Under the pieces are notes generated by a model. That model was not told where the DNA came from and searched no databases. It worked only from the letters and a program-made list of their open reading frames with translations. Source: Trichosphaerium sp. ATCC 40318 (Eukaryota; Discosea; Flabellinia; Trichosidae). From it: a stretch of DNA of 64,000 nucleotides. Both the position numbers and the translations under genes were made by a program. The stretch spans positions 124,001 to 188,000 of the forward strand of contig JALMLS010000027.1 in assembly GCA_038496445.1 (NCBI GenBank), read 5' to 3'. How positions within the stretch are numbered: position 1 is the first letter of the stretch; each line of letters starts with the position of its first letter. This document shows positions 46,430-58,300 of the stretch, one piece after another.

Positions 46430-47992
46430 TTAATCTGTAACAGTAATGATATCTGACTTTGGAACTTTTGCAAAGTATCTGTCATAGTCATATTGTCGTG
46501 TATTTGTTCGACTCGGGTCACCTATATACATAGGTTAAAATGCATTGACCAACATATAGGAGAAAAAAAAAACATACCAATCTTATAGAATACAAAAACA
46601 AGGTAAAATCCAGCAACTTCCCAGTTGTTTTCTGGCATTGTTCCAGCTGCATTTAGGACTTTCATTCTGAATACAAGTTAAATACAAGTAATGATATTTA
46701 CTCAACTACGGAAATAAATTTTTCGTGACGACTGGAAGTAAGAACCAAATTGACAGTTTTTTTTCTTGATGACATTGCTTTGACTTTACCTTCTCATGAG
46801 AGTCTTGTGTTGTGGGTTTGACACGTTAGTTTTATAAAATTCATGGAATGTTGGCTTTGCCACTAGTTCTAATCCATACTCCTTTGCTAACCTTCGAATC
46901 GTAAGACACAGAAATTGAGAAAATGGAGACGAAAAAATCGAAATTTCTTGAAAAAAGAAATCAAGAATGTAAGGACTGTTCTTAGCCTCTTATCAGATGC
47001 TGTAACTTACCTTACTAGCGTTGGAAAATGTACAAGGTATTCAGGTGCATCTACTGCACCATGTAGGTAGAACTGATATTTACAACCAAAAGGCGTAAAG
47101 AGTGAACTATCTTTGCTTGCGAATTTTTCTTCAAAAGTCACTTTATAAACATCATTACCAAATGATAGACCATCAACACTTCTCAGCTTCTTACTACGCT
47201 TTGTTAACAACTAAGAATATAGCTCGCATTTTAGTCCGTACACTATCCAGTTAGCATTAGGTGTAGTCCTAGAAATTGACAATCTGTTAACATTGAAAAA
47301 AAAGAGCAAAAGTAAATTTCTGAATAAGTACCCAAGAAACATCCCTCCAGGCCTCAAACTACTCGTTACATTTGACAAGAATGTTCTACAACGTTCCTAG
47401 TCTGGTGTTATGTGAAATAAACGGCAAAGAAAAGTACAATTGTTTTGCACAAAAGGGTAATGATTGACTCAATGCAACGCACTTCTGTTTCAAAAGCATA
47501 GTGGAGGGCGAATTGGCAGGAAACTACGTCAAATTTTACGTTCAAGTCCATAAGCGCTTTCTCAAAGCTTGTCTGCGCGCGTGAGTTACATTATAAGGCC
47601 AACGAGAATAATAGTACCTTACAGCAATCTGCTATCACAAAATTGGCTGAAAATGGCGGTCTGCCTTTGTTTAGTAGGTTGTAACGCTCAACAGCCGTTT
47701 CAACAGATTTTTCAGCGATATCTAATAAAAACACAATTAGACTACGTGAGCTTGGTTTAATACGCGCACCAGCAAGTACTAGATGATCTATTCTACCTTT
47801 CAAGAATTTTTTTAAATCACCGCCTTTACCAGCGCAAACATCCAGGACAACAAAGCCTTGCTTCAAGTACTTGTTTAACAGTACGCTTTTGATCCAATTG
47901 TTGAAATTACGTAAATGAATAATAGGGGACCTATTCCTCTCGTCTAATGACTGCGACGCTCTACTATTATAGTGACGTGCTATTTGAGACAT
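46430..47992 (-). CDS. mRNA cap guanine-N7 methyltransferase
   Basis: The protein begins MSQIARHYNSRASQSL. It then shows SPIIHLRNFNNWIKSVLLN and the SAM-binding motif VVLDVCAGKGGDLKKFLKG, as in Abd1/RNMT (LDLGCGKGGDLLKW). Next come DIAEKSVETAVERYN, and later exons with VDGLSFGNDVYKVTFEEKF and YLVHFPTLVRL. The C-terminus (NWEVAGFYLVFVFYKIGDP) matches the family end. Stop TAA 46430-46432. The enzyme methylates the GpppN cap at N7 in the nucleus. About ten short introns. The N-terminal extension seen in animal and yeast enzymes is missing or very short. The frame is open a little upstream, without an ATG. Confidence 0.88.
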
Positions 47993-48250
47993 GTGGCTTT
48001 GCTGTGGAGAACTCAAAAACAGTGGAATTTCGCTGAACTGTAGCAAATGTCTTTAGGCGCTAGTAGGAGCCTCAACAAGAGCGATTAACGTTACTACTGA
48101 TAAGACGTGAGGCAGAAGCAAATACGGGGCGGCTATTGCGTGCACAGTAATTTCCATACGAATAGTAGAGAATTACTTGTTTTGGATCCAGTAAAATAAA
48201 CAGGTCTTTTGACCTTTGCTGAACTCTCTTTTGTAGTATACAATTCCATT
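47993..48250. promoter_or_regulatory. Divergent promoter region
   Basis: These 258 bp lie between the cap methyltransferase (-) and a four-TM protein gene (+). No named element is seen. Confidence 0.35.
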
Positions 48251-49100
48251 ATGGCAGGCGCTTCTTCGATTGTTATCATTGTTTTGTCCGTTTTAGCAAT
48301 GGTAAGAGTTGCAAACTTTGAGAAAAAACTAACTAAACCTCATAGTTCTTCTCCATTATCATCATTGGTATAGAGAGTAAACGCAAGGATGGTACAACTT
48401 ACTTGCCCTTATTTGTATTTTTTTCGGCTACCTTTCTCTGTAGGAGCTTGCGATGCGGCACAATGTCCTGAAGGTTTAGGTAAACGATCATCTAGCGACT
48501 TTGAGGCTGGATATGGGTACACACCTTTAAAACAACACCGGAACCATATCTAACGCTGTTCAAGAATATTTGGAGCACTTGGGATACTTATTATGTCAGT
48601 TTTTGCGTACGTATTTCGAAAAACACCTGACACAACCTCACGCATCGTTTAACTCCCATCTAGACTTCTCATTGCGATCTTTGATGGATTCAAGAGTAAA
48701 GTTTTCTCAGTTGTTGTACGCTAGCGATAAGAGTTGCACTTGAACTCTTCTTTGCATTTCTATTCAAAACTTCTCACAACTTCTCCTTAGTACACAACAG
48801 CACTATTGTTCGTTGGTTTCTTCTTTATTCTAGCAACTGCAACCTTAGCACGTGCGTAATGCTAGTTTTTTAGTATTTTGTTGAGTGACGTTGTGCTGAC
48901 ACATTCTGTTTCTAGTGAGTGTTAGTGGATTAGATGATCGTTCAGGAAATACTACTTCATTCCACAGACTATCTAGAGCTTCACTAGCATTCTTCTACAT
49001 GACAATGCTGGTAGTTTTCCCTAACGCTGCTCTTGTCATTATGGAAACATGTGGAATCGAGATCATGGAAGCTGCAGCTGCAGCAGAAGGAGCAAGCTAG
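48251..49100 (+). CDS. Four-transmembrane MARVEL-like protein
   Basis: Six or seven exons give a protein of about 180 residues with four hydrophobic helices: SIVIIVLSVLAMFFSIIIIG; IFGALGILIMSVFALLIAIF; YTTALLFVGFFFILATATLA; and SLAFFYMTMLVVFPNAALVI. A loop with paired cysteines (ACDAAQCPEG) follows helix 1. The C-terminus is alanine-rich (IEIMEAAAAAEGAS), TAG 49098-49100. Four helices with short tails and this size fit the MARVEL/synaptogyrin-type membrane-traffic proteins, but no diagnostic motif is visible. One donor is AGCAC|GTGCGT, so CACGTG spans the splice site. Confidence 0.65.
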
Positions 49101-49168
49101 ACCATAAAAAAAAGACAGAACTGGAGTATAATTGGTTGTTGTAAATACAATAAGGTTTATTTCTAATT

Positions 49169-49507
49169 CTACCAGTCATCATCGCTCTCATCGGAAAACA
49201 ACCCAACACCTTCAAATGAATCAGAGTCTTCTGGTTCTTCTTCATCTTCATCAGCGTCATCGTCATCGTTTGTTGTTTCGATAGGGGCTGGAGCTACAGC
49301 AGTAGCTTGTCTTGTGATAGTTAGTTTCTTCATGCCTTCTGCCAATACTTGTTCGAGATCCTTAGCATTCAAAGTCTTGCAAAGATCTTCAACTTTCCCA
49401 TTGTCAATGTCAGATCCTACTACTTTAAGGATGGATATGACATCGGCAGGGGTTGGTTTTTCATTACCACCGAGTACTGCCAAGAGATAAGCTGCAACGT
49501 ATTTCAT
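49169..49507 (-). CDS. Ribosomal stalk protein P2 (60S acidic)
   Basis: A single frame from MKYVAAYLLAVLGGNEKPTP through ADVISILKVVGSDIDNGKVE to NAKDLEQVLAEGMKKL, the dimerising domain of P2, then an Ala/Pro hinge (ATAVAPAPIETT) and an acidic tail. P2 pairs with P1 on P0 and recruits translation factors through a conserved end (DDDMGFGLFD). Here the protein ends DSFEGVGLFSDESDDDW, TAG 49169-49171: the hydrophobic GLF comes before the acidic residues instead of after, and a Trp closes the chain. No splice option nearby restores the usual ending. The gene is intronless, unusual here, but it is very small. Confidence 0.92.
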   Translation of the reverse strand: MKYVAAYLLAVLGGNEKPTPADVISILKVVGSDIDNGKVEDLCKTLNAKDLEQVLAEGMKKLTITRQATAVAPAPIETTNDDDDADEDEEEPEDSDSFEGVGLFSDESDDDW

Positions 49508-50219
49508 TATTGTTGGTTTTTGAGACTTGATAATGCTTGTTACATTTTGCGGAAATTCATTGAATACAAGTATTGTAATCAAATTTACTAAGTTTATTTG
49601 TTCAGAAATTTACGACATATAAAACCTACCTTTAACAGAGAAGGGTTATGTTCATGGCACTAGTTTTAACCAAATTCATGAAATTGTGAAAATTCTACGT
49701 GAGTTCCTCTGTTCAGCATGCTTTTTTCACCTTTTCTTCAAATAACGTTCTCTAGTATTTACTCGAGCCATGGAAAAATAGAAAACTGAGGTATCTTTCA
49801 CTAAAGGCTGAAGAATAAAAAAAGGCATCTACCTTGTATTGCTTTGCAAATCAGTAAGTTGCAAGTTCTTTTTTGGTTGTTACAACAATAGTTTCACTAA
49901 GTACATCAAGTCACAGTGACTATTGACCCTGCTTTATATATACATAAATGTACCAACGGACTCTTGTACTGGAGGCACAGTATCCGCTCTATCCAGGTAC
50001 CAATATTAAAGTGAACAAAGGGTCTAAATTAATACTAACAATACACTTGGATTTTATTTGCTTTTTTGCATTTTATCTTTGATAAAACAAAGCATAGCTT
50101 GGAACTATCGTAGTTGGGTATACAGAATACTTTACAATTAATATTTTACATGTCTACATACACCAGCATGCTCGCAAAAATTAGGAGGACGAGGAAGAAA
50201 AAAAAAATTGCGGCTATGC
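49508..50219. other. Intergenic region with P2 promoter
   Basis: About 700 bp between two minus-strand genes. The P2 promoter should lie here. TATATATACATAAATG at about 49936 is TATA-like but is far from P2. No gene is seen on either strand. Confidence 0.35.
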
Positions 50220-53049
50220 CTAGTTGACAAAAGGTGACATGTCATTAGTCGGTAAATGAGGTAAAACATCAGAGAATAGCGTGTCAATTTCTCCAGGTGT
50301 TTCAGTAAATCCAACATCCAAAAATTCATTAAATATATTCGGTGGGTCTAAAAAGAATAAGAGAGGTAAAAGAGGGAAACCAACTGAATTAAAAAAAAAA
50401 ACCAAAATGATGTTTTTAGTAAAAACACGTGCCAAAGAATAAATCGTTTGTGGTGTTTTCTGGTTGTGGTAAGAACAATGATTCGTGTCTTTCAGCGACG
50501 GCTTCAGCATGTATTTGTATTGGAGAAGGTTGATGGTTCGTGATTGTAAGAGGTGCTAGCATAAGAGTCAAAAAACGTTTTTGGTTTTTTTTTGATGATG
50601 AGCCTCATATTTGTAAAATAATGGTTGGTGACGTACGTGATGTGAATTGTTTCTGAACAGTAAAATCTGTTGATATTACATTATTATGTGCAGTACTAGG
50701 TGTAACTGAAATACCACCAAAGTCTTCACTTGTAGAATCAGTTGTAGAAGGTGAAGGTGCTTCAAAATTAGGTTCTGGTTGAATACTTTGCATCTAATTC
50801 AAAACAAGTCAGAAAAAAAAACTAACAAGTTTTTTGAGTAAGACTGAATACGTACAACTGCGAGTACGTGTTTGGCGATACCATACGTCTGACTCAATAT
50901 TTTCAATGAGGTGACATCTCTTGATTTCCAATCACTAGCGTTACAGGCAGTATGCACCTAAGAGTCATGTTAATAGGAGTACAAAAGAAAAGAAGAGAAA
51001 CTTACCAAATGAGCGTTTTTGAGAGCGAATGCTGTGAATGGAGAAGCTGAAGCTACACGTGCTTCTATCGATACTGTGACGGTATTGGCAGCCTTTAAAC
51101 TCAATAAGTAATCGTGAACAAAAATCACAAATAAGGATAAAAAAAAGCTCCAAACAGCATTATACCTCTTGTGCTTCAACCAAGTTTCCTGCTACCAATT
51201 CCATATGAGCTAATATACCAAAATAGAAGGGAGAACAATCAAACCAAGCAATAGAATCGTGTAATTGTTTGGCCTCTTCTTTCCAAGTCTACAAAAACAG
51301 TCAAACCCTCTTAAAACGTTGCTACAATAGAAACAAGTACACATAGTAGGTCCTTGTTATCAACCGCACTGAATTTTCCAGCAAAGCTAGTCTACAAAAA
51401 ACTTAAAAAAGTGTCTACGCGCGTAAATGTATAAAGAGGATGAAAAAAAAGGCCACTACGCGTACCTCCAGACTCATCATTAACGTTAGCGTGATGAGGG
51501 TGAATTGTTTATCCCTTGTTGTTGGCGTGCTTCCAGAACGCTCTTTGATTTCGTTTTTAAACTTCATAAGTACGCACAGACTCTGTTTAAATACAAGGGG
51601 AGACATGCTACTGAATGAATTAGCTTGCCCAAAGCTTAGTCGACAAGCTACGGTGATCAACTCTTCTTTGGAACCTATCGGAGAATTAAACCTTACTTTT
51701 GCTGATCCCACATGATGATTCCTTGGACGTTGAAGGAAAAAACCAATGAACAAAAATACCATTCCACCGAATGCCATTTTTGATTTTTTTTTACTTGTTG
51801 AAATGAAGTTCCATTTTGCGTACCACGTTGAAGACCTCTTGCACGAGTTAAATATGCGCACATAGCGTCTGCTACGCCAAGGTAGTTCATTGTAGATTTA
51901 AAATCACAATTAGCTAAGGTGTAGAACGATAAACAGCATAAACCAGCTAAGAACAACACCATTAGTAAATGCCATTGGTGAACCGGAAAAAAAAAATTGC
52001 CGACGAAATGTAGATGAAATTTATTGCCCTGTTTAGATGTAGTAGTACCTGCAGTCTGAAAGTTTGGGCTATCAATCAACTGATCAGCTAAACTCTTAGC
52101 GATAGATGCGAACTCATTAGCTTTTGCAGTATCTCTAGCCACTAATGCCCCATTCGCTAATTCTGCGTATATTGTCATTGCCTCTGGTGTAGCTAAGCTA
52201 GTATAAGCCACATGTGATGATAGAAGTCGAGTGGTCTTAATTTTATTTCTTTTTTTTGGTCATGTGACGTGACAGTAAAATTGTACCTTTTCTGGACACA
52301 ATTTCATCGATTGCTATCTCTGGCATTGGTGGTTTTACCACTGGAAAGAAGGCAGTACCTTGCGCCTAGATAATGTTAGCAATGTTTTGGCATAGTAAAT
52401 ATAAGAAACCGTACCCGAGCTAAAAAGTTATACACTTCAGAAGCCAAGTTCTACAAGAAAAAAAAAAGGTTAACAAAAAAGGGAGAGGTTACCGGCAAAT
52501 ATGGGTCCCCAAAACTTACTAAGCGCATTTGTGATGGTTGAGATATATTAGTCATAGGTTGTGGCGTTTGTTGCATTATTTGTGGGCCTCCGATGATTAA
52601 TTGATTTGTCGGTGTTGGAGATGTAGTTGTTTGTTCTTCTGTTTTATCTCCAATAGCTACAGCGAGTTGTTGTTTGTATGTATCAGTTATTTGTTGTTGT
52701 TCAATTAATGCCTGCTCAAGCGCTGTAATACGTGATTCTAGGACTTTTCTGGCGCCTAAGCCAACGTTACTCGGGAAGCCACAAAACGGTGTGTTGTGAT
52801 GTGAAATTACCTCTGCGCGGTCCCCTTTTCCGTAATTCAACATAACTACACGAGAGTCGATTTCTGGCGCAGTTTCCTGTGGCTGTAAGTACAATGAAAG
52901 CGGAAGAGGATTTCTCCTTTTAACAGATACACACCACAACAAGGACTCTTCCTATCGCATTTTTCGTGTCTTCTTCTACAATTTGTACAAGACATGCTCA
53001 TTACCGAGTCATCATCTTTATCTACGCGCTGGCGCTTAGAGGCTTGCAT
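50220..53049 (-). CDS. Zn(II)2Cys6 transcription factor
   Basis: The start MQASKRQRVDKDDDSVMSM leads into SCTNCRRRHEKCDRKSPC. The next exon, read from the acceptor near 52884, gives STGNCARNRLSCSYVELRKR then GPRRG. Together these form a binuclear zinc cluster, here C-x2-C-x6-C-x5-C-x4-C-x6-C; the usual fourth spacing is x2-x4. A dimerisation-type helix follows (KVLESRITALEQALIEQQQ), then Gln/Thr/Pro-rich linker. A long helical middle region (ALVARDTAKANEFASIAKSL, FSSMSPLVFKQSLCVLMKF) and an acidic C-terminal activation-like end (FTETPGEIDTLFSDVLPHLP, stop TAG 50220-50222) complete it. Zn2Cys6 factors are mainly fungal but known in dictyostelids and other protists. The splice just after the fourth Cys could differ. 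A GC-AG intron is at 50348-50432. Confidence 0.82.
50348..50432 (-). other. GC-AG intron (donor GCACGT)
   Basis: On the minus strand the donor is TTCTTTG|GCACGTG and the acceptor CTTTTTAG|ACCC, one base left over, joining NDLFF to DPPNIFNEFLD. The GT donor two bases in gives a stop after five codons. Confidence 0.75.
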
Positions 53050-53146
53050 AGTGAGGTGCTTGGCGTTAATTGAATTGTCCGAGTCAGAATACCATTGACA
53101 AATCTCGGAAATATTACTAAAACAAGGAATCTAGAAGGCAGTAGCA
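53050..53146. promoter_or_regulatory. 97-bp bidirectional promoter
   Basis: Only 97 bp lie between the ATG of the Zn2Cys6 factor (-) and the ATG of a small basic protein (+). Both 5' untranslated regions and both promoters must fit here unless upstream exons exist. Confidence 0.4.
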
Positions 53147-53830
53147 ATGGGCGAATTAATTTCAAGCTCAGAAGTAGCAAAACTCAAAGTAAGTCCTTAC
53201 AAACTTTCTTATCTATCTAACGTATGCTTGGTAGCTTAAAGAGCTCGTTCAAAACGATTTGGAAGCATCCTCAACTGTTCTGGTCGTGCAGCAAATTTTT
53301 GATGCTTTTAGCGGGTATTACAAGCTAGACGAGAATCTATGCACTAAATCGACGCGGTACATACCCCATAAAATGATTTATCGAGCTGACAGTCAATTTT
53401 AGCCATTCATTATGTATAACTATAGGTCATGCACTGCACGTTCGTTTCCCACATAAAGGACAAACTCCCAAGAAATATTTATGCCGCTTCAAAATTACAT
53501 CGCGCTACTATCGTGCGTAATTCAAAAAAAGTCTGCATTAACCACTTTTGTTTCAAAATTTTTCAATCTAACATGGAACAAAACTCATACAAATTAGCAC
53601 ATGTAACGAAATTAAGGACTCCAAGGCCTTACAATACAAAAAACAGGACTAAAACAAACACACAAAAAAGCAAGCCTTCACAACCTAAAATATCCACATC
53701 AGCAGCAAGAGACAAACACCAACGTAAACCACCTGAGAAAGTTAGACAAGCAGCAACTGTAAACTGGTTTGGCACTAACGTGGATATAACAAACAACCAC
53801 CTCATGTTCTCAACAAACAAAGGATTTTAA
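53147..53830 (+). CDS. Small protein with basic Thr/Asn-rich C-terminus, unknown
   Basis: Joined exons give MGELISSSEVAKLK, KELVQNDLEASSTVLVVQQI then FDAFSGYYKLDENLCTKSTR, a middle exon with ALHVRFPHKGQTPKKYLCRF, and after a GTGCGT donor the long last exon beginning HVTKLRTPRPYNTKNRTK. That exon runs through a Lys/Thr/Pro-rich stretch to VNWFGTNVDITNNHLMFSTN and stops at TAA 53828-53830. The first half looks folded, the second disordered and basic, as in nucleic-acid-associated proteins. I do not recognise the family. The middle junctions were chosen because they keep the frame open. Confidence 0.5.
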
Positions 53831-54153
53831 ACAGACAAACCAGTGTTTTACCAGAGAACTTGTACATAATGAAATTGGTCACTCTTATTTTGACATTAAT
53901 AATTGCCACAAAAACCTGGGCAGCTTATGAAATATTTTGTACAAAGTAACAAGCAAAATAAAGTTGGTTGACGTTTTTTTTGGTTGAATAAGAACGACTT
54001 TCAGTAAGTTTCGCACAAATCAACTTGTCACGTGATAGTTGATTAAGTGTATTGTTCAAAGCTTTGCTGAATAAATAAAGTACTGTTATTTAATTGTAGA
54101 GCTATGTACATATGAGAAGAGGTTTCCCTGGGCCTGACACCCAAGGCAAGCAT
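53831..54153. other. Convergent spacer with a 26-codon signal-peptide-like frame
   Basis: Near 53871 a frame MKLVTLILTLIIATKTWAAY (26 codons in all) begins with a typical signal peptide and stops soon after. It could be chance in T-rich DNA. The 3' ends of the two converging genes also lie here; AATAAA is near 53957. Confidence 0.25.
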
Positions 54154-55138
54154 CTAAAGGCGTCTGGTTGTAATTGCTTCAGGATCAAAATGTTCAGGCC
54201 CTCCACCCCGTTCTTTATCTCCTGCTTTGATGTTATTTTCTATCGTCATCATTCCTCTGCTTGCTTGTCTATTAATTTGCGATGAAGCATAGGCATAACT
54301 TCCAAATCCTAGAGCAACAACTAAAGCAACTAGTGCGTATCCCATAAAGTTTTGCCTTTGCCAATGCACAGATCCTTTTTTAAGCCGTTCTCTATTTCTC
54401 TCAACACGCTCTTTATAAGCTTTAGGGTTATATATATGATCGAATTCGGCTACAAAGCATGAGCCGGCAGTGCTAATAGTTATAACGAGATTTGTACGCA
54501 CGGCCTGGTGTCCATCCCCATTTCCCAGCAAAATCATTCATGTCAGCTTCTTCTCCGCCTTCCCGAAAAGCTTGTTCTTTTTCCCTCTCACGTGCCTTTA
54601 AACGTCATCAGTATGTAAAAGATTAAAAAATATTACCCTCCAAGCTTTGTACTGTTCTGAGCGTTGCTTCCACTTTGGTCTACCACCTCTATCCTCCTCC
54701 ATTTGCTCTTGGTATGATTTCTTTTTATCCGCATTGTACAACTAACACATCATTTACCACTTCTGTAAATGACAACCAAAAGGGGCGCTACCTGTTCAAA
54801 AGCTTGTTTCACTTTTGTAAACTTCTTGGCTGCATCAGGATCATCAGGGTTTTTATCAGGGTGACACTCCAACGCCCTCTAAATATAGTTTAGTGAAAGA
54901 TAGTCTCAACGAAGAGTTGTACTTTTTTAAATGCCGCTTTGAGTTCTTGTTTGGTTGCATTTGTATCTACACCTAATATTTTATGCGCGTCTGGGATGTG
55001 TGAGCAAAATCTAACGCCTAAGACGTTGAACCGATTTCTTTTACGATAAGTCGGCGTTTGGGGCGTTACAGGGCGCAAGACGGTGTTTTGTACCCGTTTT
55101 GCGTGCCAGTGCTTTGTTTGAACACTATTCACCGACAT
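54154..55138 (-). CDS. Membrane-anchored J-domain protein (probably mitochondrial)
   Basis: The N-terminus (MSVNSVQTKHWHAKRVQNTV) is basic and lacks acidic residues, like a mitochondrial presequence. The J domain follows: PDAHKILGVDTNATKQELKA then RALECHPDKNPDDPDAAKKF, with the essential HPD, and FEQLYNADKKKSYQEQ. The second half has GGRPKWKQRSEQYKAWR, a short Trp-rich stretch and one membrane helix (FMGYALVALVVALGFGSYAY) near the C-terminus, ending EAITTRRL with TAG/TAA at the 54154 boundary. It resembles small mitochondrial DNAJC proteins that activate Hsp70. There is no Gly/Phe region or zinc finger, so it is a class III J-protein. Confidence 0.82.
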
Positions 55139-55363
55139 TCTCGTTATTCTACGCGAAATAAGCTATGGTAGTACTTTTTAACCAACCTGTGCAATATCAT
55201 TGTGGTTGGGGTAAGAAAGTATCTCCGTTAATTCTCTTAAGTGTTTACAACGTAATCTATACAAGTGACATTCCACGCTGGCAATAAAAGACCGTTTACA
55301 AAGTTTTTTTTAAGTTAACGTTTGCTTAACATCCGCAAATTTCTGTGTCAGCTCGTCGCAGAC
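55139..55363. promoter_or_regulatory. Divergent promoter region
   Basis: These 225 bp lie between the J-protein gene (-) and the second Ras-GEF gene (+). No element is recognised. Confidence 0.35.
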
Positions 55364-58300
55364 ATGTCCCTGTGGTCTTCTGCACGCCATGCGGACCAAC
55401 GTGGGGATTCAGAGGAACGCTCTTCGAGTTCTGGATCTACAAGAGGCAGAGTGCGTGTCAATTCAATAATTGTTGTTTATAAATGGTTAAAAACGCCAAA
55501 CTACAACCTATAGCTAAATCTGATTATTTGATTAGACGAGGCGAGGTACACCATCATTAGATTCCTTAAAGGAACAAATACAGCAGGAGGTAAGCAGGCG
55601 CACACAAGTGTTTAAATCCCTTTTTTTGGTGGAAGCATAAATAAGTCGATTTTAGAAGGAAGAAGACAGCTGTTCTAGTCTTACACTCGGTACGTTTAAT
55701 AACTCTCGCCCTAAAAACGCCCATCCCACCTCCAACCGTTAATTTATTTACAAAATATGCGTGCTACACACTGAACAAAAGTAGAATGAGTTTTGTAGGT
55801 GAAGCACGTGCACTCAAACGACATTTCAACTGTTTTTGCTCCCTCAAAAAAAAGCACACCTAAAATATCGTAAAGGTGCAGTAGTGGAAGTCACTATTTG
55901 GAGTAACCTCTTTTTATGCGCTACAAATTATTACTAACAGCGCTTTTTTCTGTTATTGGTGGTAGTGGTGAGGGTGGACATAATCTTTTTTTCAAACAAA
56001 GCTTTTTTTGGTTGTTTTTAGTAACCGCTTGTAGGCCACAGTAGAGTACAAAAATCGCCAAGCAGAAGTCCACGCATGCGACGGAAAAAGAAAAATCACC
56101 ACCACAAACATAAACATCGCAAACATAAACCCAAACCAACAACAACAAAGGATGAAGCGATAAGTGAAACAGAACTGTATGAACCCAAACTAAGCATAAA
56201 TTATCTGTTTTTTTGTAACACTCAACAGGATTATACAACCACGTTCCAAAAAGCGTAAAGAGACTGAAACAAAGCGTCGAAGTTGGAGTTCATCATTTGT
56301 ACGTCTTTTTTATATTTTTGCCCTTTTAAAATACGTCACAGGTTTCAGAAGAAGAGAGAACTAAGCGCAAGACTTCACTTGTGCGAACTCGGTCTCAAGA
56401 TAGGCTACAATCATTTGGTATAAACGTTGACTCGTACAACAATATGCACAACATCAAATCATCGAAAGATTCATCAAAACCTACGAAACGTGCCCGAGGA
56501 GGACGTGTAAGTTGAACAACCAATAAGATAAAAAATTTTGAACACGTGATTAATCACGTGTTAGAAAAGAGGAAGTAATTGTATAGAGAGGATCAAAACA
56601 AGCACTAACCGTGAGATTGTGACACGAGGTACTCTGGAAGCGTTAATAGCTGAACTTGCTGGAAGAAACTTTCAAGGTATTCGACTTTCTGCTCTCCTTC
56701 CTTTAACTGTTTTGGTTTAGACGTACATTACGTTCAAGAGTTTCTATTCACTCACGACTACTTCATAAAACCTGTGACGCTTTTAAAGTTGCTTGTAAGA
56801 CGATACGAGAAGCACTCAAGAGGAAAGAAGGTCTTGAAAAGCAAAAAAAATACTTTTGACTATGAGATATTTATACAACTTCGGTGCGTATGACGTGTAG
56901 GACTTTTGGTTTCGATAGTAATACTACGATAACGCATAATCTGACGCTATACAAAAGGATTGTGAATGTTCTGAAGAGATGGATAGAGTTTAAATACGAG
57001 GATTTGAAGCATAATAAAGACTGGATGAATGTCATGCAGTACAAAATCTTTTTTTTGTTCACTCTTTATTTTCTTACCTAATAATATTACCCGTCAAGGA
57101 ACTTTATAAGAGGTTTAAAGAAGAGTAAAGTAGAGAATGAGAAGGAGTGGAGCGGTATTTTGCTTCGTCAAATGGTACGGAATAACAACAAAAAAAAAAC
57201 ACCGACAAAATTACTTAGTTTTTTTCTCGCCCCAACAAAGCTAACAGTACGTTCAGAGAGAGCACCACAAAATGTCGTATGGTAGTATTAACGAGATAAG
57301 AAAATCACCAAGAAAATCGCGAAAGAAACCAAGTACGCTACAGTTGACAGTCACCAAACAAGTATTTTTTGAGAATTTTTACTGTGAAAAACGTTCCAGT
57401 TGTGTTTTTTTTTGAGATACTTCAAGACTTATTTTTTTTTTCCGATTAGAGACTGTTCTAGAGATTTCTACACGTGCACTAGCCCACCACTTAACGCTGG
57501 CGGACCATATATTATTTAAAAAAGTTAAAATTTCAGAATTCTATCGTCAAGGATGGTTAGATATGACAAGTGAACGCTCAATGAACCTCAAAAAGTTTGT
57601 TGAACACTTTAATGAGGTAACAAATATTAACCTTTTTTTTTTTTTTGTGTTTCTTGTTTACCGCTCAAGTGTTTTTAACGTTGTCCTTTTCAAGGTGAGT
57701 TATTGGGTAGCTTCTCAGATTATATTAACAACGGCTGACCACAAGAATCGTGCTCTTGTTCTTTCTAAATTTGTTAGTGTAATGAAGGTACGTCTAGAGA
57801 TAATTATAAAATACTCACCACTGCAAACAGGTTTTCAGATCCACAAATAATTTTAATGGGATTATGCAAATTTTAGCTGCACTCAATTTTTCGAGTATTA
57901 GAAGACTTGATCGTACATGGAAGAGTGTTGGCCGTAGTGTAGTACAAGTAATTGAATATAAAATATGTAATGATTTACATTAACGGATATAGGCTGTGCA
58001 AGAGATGGAGTCGTTTATGAAGCAGGTACTTACAAAACACAAATTGTTGTTGAAAAGCTAACTAAGTTCATAGGATCATAACTATGCTGAATATCGCATA
58101 GTTCTGGCAGAAACATCTCCGCCGTATATTCCATTCATAGGACTTCATTTAAACGATATTGTATACGCAGGTAGGTTCATTTCATACCAACAATTTCATT
58201 TGTAATTTTCGAATAGAGTCTGTGATGAGCAGTAAAGGGATCGAAGACGATGACGGCTATATCAATTTCGACGATCTCAGGCGATTGGCGAAAGGTAAGT

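Noticed and set aside
56540-56565. Palindrome-like ACACGTGATTAATCACGTGT
   Set aside because: It is a pair of CACGTG words in an intron of the Ras-GEF gene; counted in the CACGTG excess, not called as a separate element.
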